A stretch of DNA of 64,000 nucleotides from Ceratothoa steindachneri (Eukaryota; Arthropoda; Malacostraca; Isopoda; Cymothoidae): the NCBI GenBank assembly GCA_963969495.1, contig OZ018338.1, positions 47,905,780-47,969,779 on the forward strand, in the 5' to 3' direction. Positions within the stretch are counted from its first letter, which is position 1, and every line of letters starts with the position of its first letter. The notes beneath the pieces were generated by a model, which worked only from the letters and a program-made list of their open reading frames with translations, ran no database searches and was not told the origin of the DNA. The translations under genes were made by a program, and so were the position numbers. Below are positions 42,924 through 56,175 of the stretch, in pieces.

Positions 42924-44370
42924 TTAGGAACCATCACAACCTTCCCTTCCCATAAACTCATCCAACCTACTCTTAAATACATTTAGATTTGGACTACCTA
43001 CTACCCCCGGCGGCAATTTGTTCCAGAAGTCTACCACTCTATTGGTGAAAAAATATTTTCTTAAATCCAACCTACACCCTTGCTTTTTAATTTTCAAGTG
43101 GTGACCTCTAGTCCGATTTCCATCATCTAACTCAAAAAACTTGCTAACATCCAATTTATCTATCCCGGAAAAATTTTTAAAGAGCTCAATCATATCCCCT
43201 CTCACACACCTCCTTTCGAACGAGAACATATTTAATACCCTCAGTCTATCTTCATATTCAAGGTGCCTCAGGGAAGGAATAATCTTTGTTGCCCTCCGTT
43301 GCACTGACTCAAGAAGGTTAATATCGTGTCTAAAATGTGGGGACCATGCCTGTATACAGTACTCTAGATGTGGCCTAACATAAGAGTTATAGAGTTTAAG
43401 AATAATCTCCTTACTTTTGTAATTGACATTTCTCTAAATAAAACCCAGCACTCTATTTGCCCTATTTCTTGCTTCAATACACTGCTTAGAAAACCTTAAT
43501 GACTTATCTATTACTACTCCTAGATCTTTCTCATCCTCTACTGAGCTCAGCCAATGCCCATCCATTTCATAGTTCAATTCTCTATTATCTTTTCCCATGT
43601 TAATAACTTTGCACTTATCAAGGTTGAAAGTCATTTGCCACTTATGTGCCCAGGATAACAATTTATTTAAGTCCCCCTGCACTTTAAAATTATCATCAAT
43701 ATCTTTAACTACAGCTGCTAATTTGGTATCATCCGCAAAAATTGACACTTTATTATTAACTGCCTCCCCAAGATAGTTTATATAGATGACAAATAATAAT
43801 GGACCGAGAACTGATCCCTGAGGAACCCCACTGATAACATCCCTCCACTCTGACTTTACACCATTTAGCACTACCCTTTGCTTCCTGTCTTTCAGCCACT
43901 CAGCATCCAATTTGAAACACCCCCACATATCCCAATCATTTTTAATTTATGAACTAGTCTCCTGTGTGGTACCTTATCAAATGCTTTACTAAAATCTAAG
44001 TAAATTATATCTACATTCTCTCCCTTATCTACTTGATCTGTTACAAACTCCAGAAAGTCTAGTAAGTTAGTCAAGCATGATCTACCTGATCTAAACCCAT
44101 GCTGAGCATCGCTGATTAACCCCTCCCTCTCTAGATGTTGGCAAATCCCTTTTTTAACTATTTTCTCAAGAATTTTACAGACTACAGGAGTTAGGCTAAC
44201 CGGTCTAAAGTTATTTGGATCCTCTTTACTACCCTTCTTGAAAATGGGGACTACATTCGCTCTCTTCCAATCATCGGGTATTTATCCATATTCCAGTGAC
44301 CTAGTATATAACTTGTCCAGAGCTATTGAGATACTTTCTACCCCTTCTTTAAGTATCCTAGAATGAATAT
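42924..44370 (-). pseudogene. CR1 reverse transcriptase ORF, broken
   Basis: From high to low coordinates: SRILKEGVES, PIFKKGSK, FRPVSLTP, QHGFRSGRSCLTNLLDF, IIYLDFSKAFDKVPHRRL (about 43975-44010), SGVPQGSVLGPLLFVIYINYL, IFADDTKLAAVV (FADD, about 43725) and the C-terminal KIKKQGCRLDLRKYFFTNRV then FMGREG. Open pieces are 43892-44074, 43434-43928 and 42924-43304, separated by a stop in FI-stop-RN near 43434 and a frameshift near 43920. Catalytic residues remain. Confidence 0.8.
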
Positions 44371-44375
44371 TAACA

Positions 44376-44702
44376 CGTTTAAAAAAAAGGAATATAATTG
44401 TTTAATGTAATTTCTACACATAGCTTATTAAACTCGCGGAGTTTAGCAACCCACATAAGTGTGGATTTTTGTTTACTTTTAGGCGTAAACATAGAAATTG
44501 CATTGAATTTAGTTAATATAATAAATGCCTTAAGAGCGGGGTAGGAAATATATAAAAATACCCCCTTAATGACAAGGTGAAAAGTTTGAGGGGTCCCCAG
44601 TGGCCTCTTGTTATGAATTAATTTGCATGTACATCCTCGCATGTTCTTAATTTTCTGTTATAACTAATGCTAGGTAACTTAACCTAGTATTTAGCCCACA
44701 GT
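44376..44702. other. Unassigned; one small minus-strand ORF
   Basis: An 87-residue minus-strand frame at 44379-44642 has no family I recognise and no supporting context, so I do not call it a gene. Confidence 0.3.
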
Positions 44703-44710
44703 TCGTAGAG
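44703..44710. repeat. 8-bp target-site duplication, TCGTAGAG (left)
   Basis: Identical to 45621-45628. Confidence 0.85.
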
Positions 44711-44889
44711 CAGGGGCGGGCAACCTCCGGCCCGTGAAGGCCTAGCGTCTGGCCCCCCACCTTGCTCGGCATTACCCGACCAAAAAAAGAAAAGGAAAAA
44801 ATTCTGCCAAACAGCATCTGTTTCAGTAGACGACTCGTAGTGGAAGAGCCGAATGAGTCTTACAACTGGCAGTGAAAATAAGTAAAAAA

Positions 44890-45220
44890 GGAGACAAAAA
44901 TGCATTTCCCTCACATATACGAAAAATTTCATAGAGACCAAAGTTGTAGAGGAGGCAATTCTAAACAAATAATTCATGACTTTTGTCACTGTGATGAATC
45001 CTTCTTCCGCGACCTCGTCCTCCCTTCTAGTAATTTTCCAAAATACATTGTGCATGTTCAACGCATCGTGGCCATGTTCTTCTCCAAAATGTCTCCACGA
45101 AGTCTCACCTTCGCTCTCAACTCTCAGACCGCCACCTCAATGACATTCTTCTGTTCTCTGCCTCATCCATCGAGCTGGACATTGAAACACTTCTTCATGG
45201 CAAACAGCACCAGCCGTCTC
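44890..45220 (+). pseudogene. hAT transposase C-terminal fragment
   Basis: One frame reads [21 protein letters not shown] then [14 protein letters not shown] and a stop (about 45115-45215). Just upstream, in another frame, is MFFSKMSP. This matches the C-terminal dimerisation region of animal hAT transposases (the FS-MK then RS-L-D-HL order). The N-terminal part and the catalytic Asp residues are missing. Further upstream, FPHIYEKFHRD may be a remnant of the same gene. Confidence 0.65.
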
Positions 45221-45261
45221 ACTGATTTGTATATTTTTCAATAAAATTCTTGTATAATGTA

Positions 45262-45545
<284 letters not shown>

Positions 45546-45620
45546 GTTTGTCACTCCGGCCCGCGGCCTGCTCCCAAAAGTCTCATCTGGCCCTCACTCA
45601 GAAAAGGTTGCCCGGCCCTG

Positions 45621-45628
45621 TCGTAGAG
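45621..45628. repeat. 8-bp target-site duplication, TCGTAGAG (right)
   Basis: See 44703-44710. Confidence 0.85.
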
Positions 45629-48600
45629 GAAGACATGCTAATCTACTTAGCAAAAAAAACAAACTAACCAGAGCATTTATGTTAGTTTTTAAGATATTCG
45701 CAAATTATTGAATGGAAGATATGAAAGATACATAGCTCAAGTATAGTAGGGACGGAGGGGGGATGCACGTCTCCCAACCCCTGATCAGCAACGAACGAAC
45801 ATACATTTGCGAGGTATGAGAAAACCTGTGATTTTTGGGGGCAAAGGTATCCAATTTCTTCATTGGAAAATTCTTACAACCCGATTTTTCAGTGTTAGAA
45901 TGACGTCCTGGTGCTCCATGAAATGTCTCTCCATCTCGAGTTTTTTAATTAATATTTGGAGTGATCGTGGCTAAAGGCTGCAACTATCAGACGTCACTCG
46001 GAGAATAATTTTTCCAACTTCATGAACAACCAAGTCAAAATACAACGACCCACTTCTCAAAATAACGATTATTAAAAAGACTGAAGCCTTTAATATGACT
46101 GGACAGCGATGAATCATCGAACCCAAATTTTCCCCTTAAGCACAGGAAAACAGGAGTTGGGTGAGGGAATGGTGAACCTTTGGGGTGAGCAACACACTCG
46201 AACTCTAAGAATTGAATTGTTTTGCTACAAAAAGTAAACAACTGGGACATACATACATCTTCGACATAGTTGGCGGAGGAGTCCGGAAAGTGACACTAGT
46301 GTGTGTAATGTATACATTATCGGTAGCTTAAAGGAAGCTACTTGCAGCTTTCAAATCTCTAATACACTGTGTGGAAAAACTGAATCTACAAGATGTATTA
46401 TCATTTAGTGACATACATTGAGAAGTGGAACAAGATATTCACCGAATGCAAGAATCTTAAGAATCTCATCACCCTTGTGTCATTTGTACTGAGCATTCCA
46501 CCTTCAAATGCTCAAGTGGAGTGTTCTCTCTGATGGGCGAAGGATGGGGTGGGTGCAGGAACCGGTGCAGTGTAGAGCTGATCAAGTCAGAGCTAGAGAT
46601 AAAGTGCAATTTCATAATGTCCTGTTTCTAAGTTAATCACATATGCCCAAACCAAACACCATCTACTGAGAACAGTTGGACCCAGTGCAATTATGACAAA
46701 TTAAAAATAACATTTTATTTTCTGCAGTTTACTCAATATATTATGGCAAGTCACTTTAGTTATAATATCTTTAAAGCTGCATATAAGCTACATAAAATGA
46801 ACAGCTGTTTGTAGTAAAATCTACAATGAACAAACCTTAAAACAAACGAAAATTCAATGAAGTAGGCCATGGACAATCTGGACCCCATCTGATAGGGACT
46901 TGGTGCTGTGTGCGTAACTTCACGTAAGTTGTATGGGTCCTGTATATTGTTTAACTACCCCTCCAATTTAGGTGTCCCTATTTCAGTTTTCAAAATTTAG
47001 TCACCCTGGCTACTTGTAGCGCTGGTGACAGAGGCACGAAACTCTGTACTGAACCCATTAACGTTCTCAACTCTCAATACGTATACCCATAGAAACGACC
47101 AAATATGAATTTCGAACCCACTGGTTAGTCAAGTGCAGCGGACCACCACCCTTCTTTACTTGGAGAGGCAATCGCCAATTCAAATTAGGCCTATCGTCAC
47201 GGCTTATCTGGTCGGCTTTGGGTCAGTGCTAAATGTAGTGATAAAACGGAACTCTGCCTATAAACAAGGGGTAAACGTGTTCGCCTGACAAAATACTAGA
47301 TTTGAAAGATGATGTGGTGGATACGAGTGAGGAAATACGATCAGGTCGGTGTTCAAGACTAAATGGGATGATTGGGTATATACCAAGTTATGAAGAGGAA
47401 GGATGCAGAAAGGAGAGTGGTGACAATGTGATAAGGAAGACACCAATACTTAGAACTGTTTCTTATCAGTTCAATGCACCTTATGAGGCAGGAGCCACCT
47501 ACTAGAGAGGAATGTCGAAGAGTAGTTAAGAAAAAGGAAGAATCAAGTTGAGTTAGTTGGTGGTTTAAAATAAGAGATATCCAGTCAAAAGATTTCTAAA
47601 GGAGAAGACGGTAAAAAAAGTGGAATAATAGTTTCATTGAAATGCTAGAGGAACAAAAAACAAAGAAACTAGTGTAGCCAACGAAGACATTTAAATTCGG
47701 GGGATAAACAATAAAGAGGAAGACAACAGAAAAAATGGGCACGCAAATAAAAACAATGAAAAATACTACACATCGATCTTATTGGACCTGGAAGAGCAGA
47801 TATAGACCTTTAGGAACTTCATACAAAGACCAGAAACAATCGAAAAGTACGAGGTACCTTCCTCCCCTGAGATAAAATGGACAAAGGTAAATAAATTAAT
47901 TCGCAGCTGGAATCTGAAGATAAGTGTTCTTAATGGGATTAAGTATCAAAAAATGTAAGTAATTCCAGGAATTTAACCCCTCAAAATGGGTTCATCTACA
48001 CCCCGTTCAGAGAATCAGCCGGGAATGTGAGAGAGACCGCAAACGAGCAAATAACAAGATTGGTGGAGCTCAGTCGGAAAATAGAATCGCGGTCCCATGG
48101 CAACCAGCCTAAGGCCTCAGAAATAAATAGTGGTAGATAGTTAGGATGTTCGCCACGATAAGTCGTCAAGGGTCTGAAGATAAAGGAAAATTAACTATTA
48201 CGTGGGATAGATATTTCTAAATCCACTGCAGTTGATTTCCTCGGTTCCAGGTACAGCGGAGTGAAATAATAAGTGTAAATGCAATTAATGCAAACTTTAT
48301 ATATTTTTCCAATCTTTTGGCCTGTCTTTGTTTGGCTACCTGGTGTTCTTCTGGCTTTCCCCACGTTTTCACTCACCTACACTTAACACTTTTTACGCAC
48401 TTCTTTGAAAGTAATTTTGGAAAAATGTACCCGTTGGTTTCCGCTATTTTTAATAAAAAAATAAATGCAAAAAAGCCTTTTATAAGTGTAAAAATTTTTT
48501 ACTCTTGACAGTCTTGTGTCAAAAGAATTCGAATTAAAACACTTGAGAGGAGAGTTCTGGAGTTTGTTAGTGTAAAGCAGAACAAATTTCAGCCTCGCTC

Positions 48601-48770
48601 TGGCCCTTCCCATAATGCCGGTTCTTTACCTAAAACAGAAGCCTACATGAGCGTCTCTGTCAGTCTTTGAATGAATTAAAAAGCAGTCTTAAATTTTATA
48701 TTTGTATCCTTGGCCTCCAAGCCTTTGTTCTCGTTTGCTCATTTGTATTTTTCTTTTGCTTTAGTTTTTT

Positions 48771-48773
<3 letters not shown>
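45629..48773. other. No recognisable gene over 3.1 kb
   Basis: AT-rich sequence with scattered small ORFs (for example 47258-47446 and 47302-47505) that resemble nothing I know. A tRNA-like word near 47110 is listed separately. Confidence 0.4.
47100..47165 (-). repeat. tRNA-like fragment, possible SINE head
   Basis: The minus strand reads GTGGTCCGCTGCACTTGACT then AACCAGTGGGTTCGAAATTC. The GGTTCGAA box and preceding stem resemble the anticodon and T arms of a tRNA. The acceptor stem is not complete, so it is not a tRNA gene. Confidence 0.27.

Positions 48774-48865
<92 letters not shown>
48774..48865. repeat. (AT)n microsatellite, about 92 bp
   Basis: Uninterrupted TA units. Confidence 0.97.
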
Positions 48866-48869
<4 letters not shown>

Positions 48870-49009
48870 TGTATTTCTCCTTTTTGGTTATTCCTTACGG
48901 TTTACCGTTTCATATTTGTTTTTCTTTATTTGTACATTGGATTTATATTTATCATTGTATTCTTCCTGCTCGTTTTCCGGTATGGTTATTTTGTCCATAT
49001 CTTCCTGGG

Positions 49010-49870
49010 TCAGTGGCTCGTTTTTTGGGGGGCCCACAGGTCTTTGGCAAGTTTACGGAGTCTGTTGTTTATTGGTTCTAGCTCGGTTCTTTGGTGCAGA
49101 TCATCCGATGTTATTCGGTCTTTTCTTCTTTTATTTTCTAGAAATCTAGTGGCCAAGTTTTGTACTTTCTGGGCCTTTTTTATTTGAGTCTCGCTCATTG
49201 CGTGATTGGGAATTTTGGGGTATGTCATTCTGGGTCGGACGAGGGCTGTATATATTTTTTTCTTATTTTTGCTCGAAAGGTTGCGGAATCTTTGTAGCGA
49301 TGTTAGTGTGGCCTTTGCTTCCGTAACCTTCTGTGTCCAATGTGATGTGTATCCATTTGTCGTGAGTTTGAGGCCGAGGACTTTCCCTTCCGTGCTATAC
49401 GGGTAATGCTTCGCCTTCGACCCTTATGTTCGTTTTGATTTTGTTCCTTTTTTCGTAGTCATTTATTTTTTTATCTCCCTTCTGTCGCTGACTATGATTT
49501 GTGTGATGTCATCCGCTAGTTGGATATACATCGCACTGTCGTCTGTTGGTTCGGGTAAGTCGCGGGAATATATATTGTGTATAGGGTTGGAGAGAGAGTG
49601 TGAATGTCTCTCCCATTTAACCGTTTATTTGTAGAATCGCTTTTCTACCTTCCAGGTAGTGGCATAATATTTTGCACTGGTTGGGTTCAATATTTAAGTT
49701 GCTGATTTTGGCTTGAAGTCCGGGTATCCATACCTTGTCGAAAGCTTTGTCAACATCGCGAAGTATAACATCCACTCTGTTGCCGCGCGCCGTTTCATTG
49801 GCGATTTTTTCGGTGATAATTGTCCCGCGCTTACTTCTGAACCCGTAACCGCCATGTCTGATCTTCACTT
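49010..49870 (-). pseudogene. LINE reverse transcriptase relic (third LINE type, Crack/Jockey-like)
   Basis: The N-terminal piece (49617-49868) reads HGGYGFRSKRGT, VDVILRDVDKAFDKVW and LCHYLEGRKAILQING, the RT palm with the first catalytic Asp. Further on, YIQLADDITQIIV (about 49500-49530) is the polymerase box. The end reads LVRPRMTYPKIPNHAMS, KKAQKVQNLATRF and PINNRLRKLAKDLW (to 49010). Several stops lie between. The style (VLRDVDKAFDKVW, TYP at the thumb) differs from both the CR1 and I-like families here. Exact clade uncertain. Confidence 0.65.
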
Positions 49871-51484
49871 ATAATGCCCTGGTTACTTAATAGCAGTTCC
49901 CTTCCACCCATTCTTCACTTGCACTTCACTCATTAGTTAATGGTAGTTCCCTTTCTCACTCAAAACCCCCAAAGGGGAAACTGGGTAGGTCCAGGAGTTG
50001 CACCCTTTTGCCCCGATTCTTCGCGGGTTGTTCTCTCAGCGCTGGGGGAGGGGGGGGGGGTCCACCATTTCAACTACCTCAAACTTTACGTGTACTAAAG
50101 GTTGGAGTTTAATCGCACCTCGGGACGCAAATCTCAGTGGGGACCTACAGTTTAAAATGGGATCCGAACCTTGCCAGTCGCGGCAAAGTATTCTCTAATC
50201 GAAACTCCATCTGCCAACTAACCACACCTAATGTGAGTTAACTTTGTTTTTCCTCCACCTGCAGGTCATTGAGACAAACATAAAGCCCCTTCTCCCACGC
50301 TGCTTTTTGGAGAGTTCATTCACGCCTGCAAAATGAATTAACTCAGCAAGGTGGGGTAATCAACGCTCACTCCAGGCAAATCCCACGGTTTAGTCCATTC
50401 AATATTATAAATGCTTCCCTTATCTATAATGGGAGTATATTTTGGGCGTGATTCGCGTAACGTAAACTTTCAACAACAATCAGTTGGATATCCGAGGTTT
50501 AGTGCAGAATAAGAAGTGTTAATGATTATAGTAAAGACCCTGTACTAATGTCTAGATCTAATCTGAAATTGGGGTGACGTTGGCGGGCCTACAGGGAGCT
50601 ATTAACAACAAGTGAACCTCCAAATAGTGGTAACTGAGAATGAAAACGGGATCTCATACCATGTACCGAAAGGTGGGGCTTTTAAACGTATAACGTGACA
50701 AACGAAATTTAGGTAGGCTCCTCTCGAGCATAGTACGCGCAAACAAATCCATGGGTGTTGTGTGAGAAGTAGACCATTTTTAATGGTGGAATTTCATAAT
50801 GGAGTTGCCAAAGGGACCAAAAACCCCTCTGTTATAAAGGCTTGAACGCCTTTTTGTATATATATTTATACTATATGTACTCAATACAACACCCCCATCC
50901 CCCCAAAAAAACGCAAAGAAAGTGAGATATACCCTTTCACCAGGGATCTGTACTTTCATTTCACTTTCCTATTATTTTCCCGACTATTTTTCTCCTACTA
51001 AACACCTCTACTACTATATTCTTCACTTATATATGTCCAATGGAGTTGCCAAAGTCTGTGCGATCGTACCAATTTGTTGCATTTTGTATCACTTGGTACT
51101 TTTCCTAAAACTGGGGGCAAATGGTCAAAGAAAGGAGAGTGCATTGGGAGAGAATATATTCACCAAGTTCCTTTCAATCCACATAGTCATTTAATAAAAT
51201 ATTACCACAAGCCAATTAATCCCCTTGCTATCTGAGGATCTGAATGCATGTTAGGTCACTGTTGGGTCAATATATGATACAGGTACCAATGAAGTTCCAT
51301 TATTTGAGACATGTTGCAAGCTTTTATAGAACTTTGTTTTTTTGACGTAATTATATATTATAGTTACCACGTTTTTTTTTTATTCCAATATTAATGTTTT
51401 CCTACGCAATTCTGTCTGTTATTTAAGAAAATTATATTATTTTTTCTTTGCTCTGTCTAGTTTATGAGACAAGCAATTTTATTA
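49871..51484. other. No recognisable gene
   Basis: Includes a G run near 50045 and short AT tracts near 50855. Nothing supported. Confidence 0.4.
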
Positions 51485-51729
51485 TAACATAATTTCACGG
51501 ATGACAAAAGCCACAAAGGCCTATCAAAACCCACCCACAAAATGCATCCATAGGATTGTGTCAGATCATGCATCTACAATATACAATTCGAACCATACAC
51601 AGGAATGTGTCAAAGAAAAGAAGCATCATTATCAAGACTGGTCAAAATCCAAATCAATCGTAATATACAATAATAAAAACTGCATCCACAGGAATAAGTT
51701 CAGAATAGCCCCAAAGTTAACCCTCCCTC

Positions 51730-52910
51730 CCCATAAAATCATCTAATCTGCGTTTGAATACATTCAAGTTTGGATTGTCTAACGTCTCAGATGGCAAACT
51801 ATTCCAATAATCTACCACTCTATTAGTGAAAAAAAAAATTCTAACATCCAACCTGCACCTCTGTTTTTTTAATTTTTAAGTGGTGACCCCTAGTCCTATT
51901 ACTACCTTCCAACTCAAATAATTTGCTAAAATCCAACTTATCCATCCCAGAACAGATTTTAAAAAGCTCAATCATATCTCCTCTCAAATGAGAACATATT
52001 TAGTACCCTCAGTCTATCTTCATATTCAAGGTGCTTCAGGGAAGGTATTATTTTTGTTGCCCTCCTTTGTACTGACTCTAACAGGTTGATGTCATGTCTA
52101 AAATGTGGTGACCATGCTTGTATACAGTACTCTAAATGTGGCCTAGCATAGGAGTTATAGTTTAAGGATAACCCCTTTACTCTCGTAGCTAACATTCCTG
52201 TTAATGTATCCTAGCATAGGAGTTATAGTTTAAGGATAACCCCTTTACTCTTGTAGCTAACATTCCTGTTAATGTATCCTAGCACCCTATTTGCTCTATT
52301 TTTGCCTCAATACACTGCTTTGAAAACTTCAGTGATCTATCTACTACTACCCTAAGTCCTTCTCATCCTCAACTGAATTCAGCCAATGCCCATCCATTTC
52401 ATAGCTAAATTCCCTATTATCCCTTCCCATGTTACGAAGTTTGCATTTTTTAAGGTTAAAAGTCATCTGCCACTTCTGAGCCTAAGCTAATAATTTATTT
52501 AAGTCACTCTGCACTTTAAAGCTACCCTCAATTTCTTTGATTACAGCTGCCAATTTAGTGTCATCAGCAAAAATTGACACCTTGCTATTTACAGCCTCCC
52601 CAAGATCATTTATATAAACTATGAATAATAATAAAGCGCCATGAACGGATCCTTGGGGTACGCCACTTATAACGTCCCTCCACTGTGACCTCACCCCATT
52701 CAGCACAACTCTCTGTTTCCTGTCTTTCAGCCATCCAATTCAAAACTTTACCACATATCCCATGCATTTTTTAACTTGTGAACGTCTCCTATGTGGAACC
52801 TTATCACAAGCTTTGCTAAAATCTAAGTAAATTACATCAACATTCTCTCCCTTATCTAATTGTTTAGTAACATCATCCAAAAAATCCAGTAAATTTGTTA
52901 AACACGATCT
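51730..52910 (-). pseudogene. CR1 reverse transcriptase ORF, heavily broken
   Basis: Recognisable blocks are SGVPQGSVHGALLLFIVYIND and IFADDTKLAAVIKEIE (52482-52706), ARPHLEYCIQAWSPHFRHD and VQRRATKIIPSLKHLEYED (51968-52195), and FFTNRVVDYW with FMGREG-type text near 51730-51850. It contains a 68-bp tandem duplication at 52143-52278 and frameshifts, for example one that truncates the MFSFERR block. Not functional. Confidence 0.75.
52143..52278. repeat. 68-bp tandem duplication inside the CR1 copy
   Basis: The 68 bp starting CTAGCATAGGAGTTATAGTT at 52143 repeats at 52211 with one difference, so the duplication is recent relative to the element. Confidence 0.85.
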
Positions 52911-52920
52911 ACCTCTTCAA

Positions 52921-55367
52921 ATGTGCTATTTCCAATAAAATACGAAATAGAAAATGGCTAATTATATATTAAATACACAAAACTATCCTAACCTGCCTGC
53001 TTTTAATACGAGTTTAAATCGTTTTCTAGATGAATTTTGTGTTATAACAATATCTCATGTTGGAACTCTATATCATAATGTTGGTGAGACCCACTATTTT
53101 TATGTTTTTTTTAATTTTCATAAATACGAGTAATATTAGTGACCAAGTAAATTCATACAAAGGCTTTGCGTCATCCGTTAAATAATGTAAACAAAACCAT
53201 CCCTGTTTACTCTCAAAGGTAAGAATGCAGGGTTGCAATGCACAAAGCTATCATTTCCTGCCGTGGAAGTGACTTTATTTTATGCAAATTAACCCAGTCT
53301 ACTTTACATGCTTAAAGGTAATATTTAGAGAAAACAAAGAGGCTTCAAAGGCCTACATTGGCTGATCCGCCTGCACTGTATTCAAGACCGTGCCCAATAT
53401 TTTTAATTCCTTAAAAAGCGTAGTGCATCTACAATACAAAAATACCTAATAGCATTTTAAACAAATGAAGCCTACGTGTTATTGAGCCTATTATTGGTGA
53501 CCAGTATTCGGCTTATTCGAAACCAACAGCCTGTGCCCACATATCGGAAATATATACCTCGTAATGCTTCAAATAGTGAAGAACCTCGACTCCCGACTCC
53601 ATGATGTGGAAACTTGAAAATAGCGACACATTACGGCCTTGGTATTGAAGAGGAAATTGTCAACAAACGTGACTAATTTGTCAAATCTTCGTAGTTTGCA
53701 TGGTATCCGACATTAAGGTATAAATTGAAACAAATGAGTGATGAAGAGAGCCGAGAGAAACAAACACTCAACAATACACATGAGAGATTCAACGAGACTG
53801 AGCCATGGAGTTCGGAGCAAGTCAGAGGACCGAATTCTTGAGAGGGGGTGAGGGAGTTTGGACTCTAAGAGTCGGGAAGAGTTTGATGTAGGAGTCAGTA
53901 GAGGGAGCCACGGGAGCGAGTACAGCCAAGCTTGGCGAATAGTTAGATATGATCGAAGGCACTTCCTTTCTATCTAATTTAGAAATCATACAATAACAAA
54001 CATTAAAATTCACGAGTTCTTTCCCTAGCTGCAATGGCGGGAACTACGTAGCCTTTTTTTTTTTTTATCTGTGATTGATGTAAGTCACAATCGAGGCTCG
54101 GCCAAATCTATAACAGTAATTCTCAATCTTTTTTGCTCAATGTTCCCTTTTACCGTGTGTTAGAATACCATTCTCCACTTTCCAGGATTCAAAAGGTCAC
54201 TTCCAACATTAATACTTAGTAATAAGTAAAAATAGAATATTTTGCCCATAAAAAGTGGAATATATTTTAATGCGCAACGTTCGATAGAGTGTGGCACTGT
54301 AGAAAGATCAATATGCCAATATTATGATTCTACCAATCTAGCCCCCAGGGGGAAGTCAGCCTGATTGAAAACCTTTATTCAATGGGATACGCTGGGGAAA
54401 GAAGAATTGTGTACACCAAAACCCTTCACCCAATCATAATGAGGGCACACACATGCTCCCCCCTCCCCGACGAGAAATAACCCCTTTTACAAAGTAAGTC
54501 CCCTCTCCCCCAGTGGGGAAATGTAACTCGAGATTTCGGGTCAAGGGCCCCGCATTGGGGCGCGCCGTGTTGACTTACACCGCGTATCTAGAGGAGCGAC
54601 ATAGAGTAGTACCTGTGCCTTATTCTTCCTCACCTTCTTTTTTCTTGGTCGGAGGATATTTTTGCAGGCTAGTCGCCGACCACCTTTCGTCCATACTCAC
54701 TGATAGGAGAGCCGTAGTGGGGGGATGCCCCCCCTTGGCTCCGGAGGAGGGGGGGATTAAACATGCCTGCATTAACCCCTCCCTTTCTTTATATTATCTA
54801 TCCTTTTACGCGCCAGTAAGATGTCAGGTGTAGCATTGGCAATCTTGCTGCGGCTGACATCTGGAGAATTGTGTGCCCTTGCGGCCCTAACTTTCGCAGT
54901 TTGCCCTCCCGGCGCCAATTCCTGCAGATGAATATGTGGTTACTTTCTCTGCCTTCACTTTCATTACAGATTTCTCCTTACGAACTTTCCGGGGGATTTG
55001 TCCTCGTTGCTATTGCGCTTTAAATTCGAGAGGAGAAAATCGGGTGAAGGGTGACCCGCTCAGTAATCAAGACAGATTGAGAATCCGAACCGTTATTTCA
55101 TTCATTCTATCTACGTCTGTTTCCATCCAGAAATTGGACACAGTCCGAGTGTGGCGTGTGGCTTACATGTATTCGGCAAACAGCCCTCCCACCAAAACCA
55201 ACGTAAACAAACGTACACAAATAAACATCACAAAAAAAAGTACTCATAAGCATACAAATACCAATGTACAATGCCTCGATCTCGCCCAATTTCTGCCATG
55301 CGTTACGCCACTAGGTCCCGTTAGGCGAGTGCTCGCCGGTGAGATCTGTGCTATTTAGTCTCTGCCC
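52921..55367. other. No recognisable gene
   Basis: AT-rich to mixed. A segment near 54964-55030 (TTACAGAT then CGTTGCTATTGCGCTTTAAA) is shared with 10329-10395, so a short unknown repeat is present at both places. Confidence 0.4.
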
Positions 55368-55391
55368 ACTGCGCGCGCGCGCGCGCGCAGT
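55368..55391. repeat. Perfect palindrome ACT(GC)9AGT
   Basis: A 24-bp self-complementary alternating GC run, able to form Z-DNA or a hairpin. Confidence 0.9.
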
Positions 55392-56175
55392 TCTGCCAAC
55401 CTCGCGGAAGAACCTCCATTATCTGATAAGGGGGCTGGCAACCTACAATTATGGGGTCCCATTGTTGCTGTTTTTGCCCTCACCTTCTTCCCCTTGTCCT
55501 CGAAATGCCGGATCCCACTGTCCTCATGTGTTACAAGGCGAGGGATAGACCACGAATGCGCCCCCGGCCCCGCACCACTTGCACACACAACCATCCAGAG
55601 ACTGTTAGGGAAATTTCTAAGGGTAATACGGGAGGAGTCTTCTTACGAGGAGTAGGGATGGGGGAGGGGGGGTCAAGTTCGTACTTTTACACGAGATTTG
55701 AAGTGTATTGTAGAGGGTGTGATACTATTGTGTATGAGAATATTAGTTCGATATCAAGACAAGTACAAGTGGACAACTTGGGAGGGATGTTAGGTAAGGA
55801 AAGGACGAGTGGACGAGAAAGGATTGGGTGAGGCAACATCACTTTTAAAATACTTTAAACTTCATAATGAGCCTCGTAATCGTCATTTGCCCTGTAAAAT
55901 CTGTTAAGATTACTCATTTGAATCTAAAATGGTTCTGGTCTTATTCTGAAGGATCTGCCTTAATTTGTGTGGTTTAGCAGATTCGTTTAGAAGCCATTTT
56001 TGAATGAACCTTGCTCTGGAAAAGAGCCCCTCAGGGGACACAGCCAAGTGCATCAATTGCAAAAGTCCTGTTACACTCGTTACGACGCTCTCAACAAAGG
56101 ACACAATGATTGTTTTGATACAGTTAGACACATTTTGATTGTTTTAACATATAAATGTGCGTTTAAATTGTAATA
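55392..56175. other. No recognisable gene
   Basis: Spacer up to the mariner pseudogene; its terminal inverted repeat was not identified. Confidence 0.4.

Larger units (their letters stand above)
42605..44375 (-). mobile_element. CR1-type LINE copy, 5'-truncated
   Basis: 3' UTR (42605-42920) with duplicated hairpin units, then the RT ORF up to a truncation near 44375 (SRILKEGVES). Same subfamily as 51485-52920 and the fragment at 12575. No poly(A); the 3' end reads ATTATGTTATGTT on the element strand. Confidence 0.8.
51485..52920 (-). mobile_element. CR1-type LINE copy, old, 5'-truncated
   Basis: Same subfamily and orientation as 42605-44375: the 3' UTR begins with the GGATGACAAAAGCCACAAAG word, followed by the ORF2 end and RT up to about 52920 (RSCLTNLLDF region). 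More decayed than the other copy. Confidence 0.75.

Noticed and set aside
44379..44642. 87-residue minus-strand ORF
   Set aside because: Open frame only; nothing to support expression or homology.
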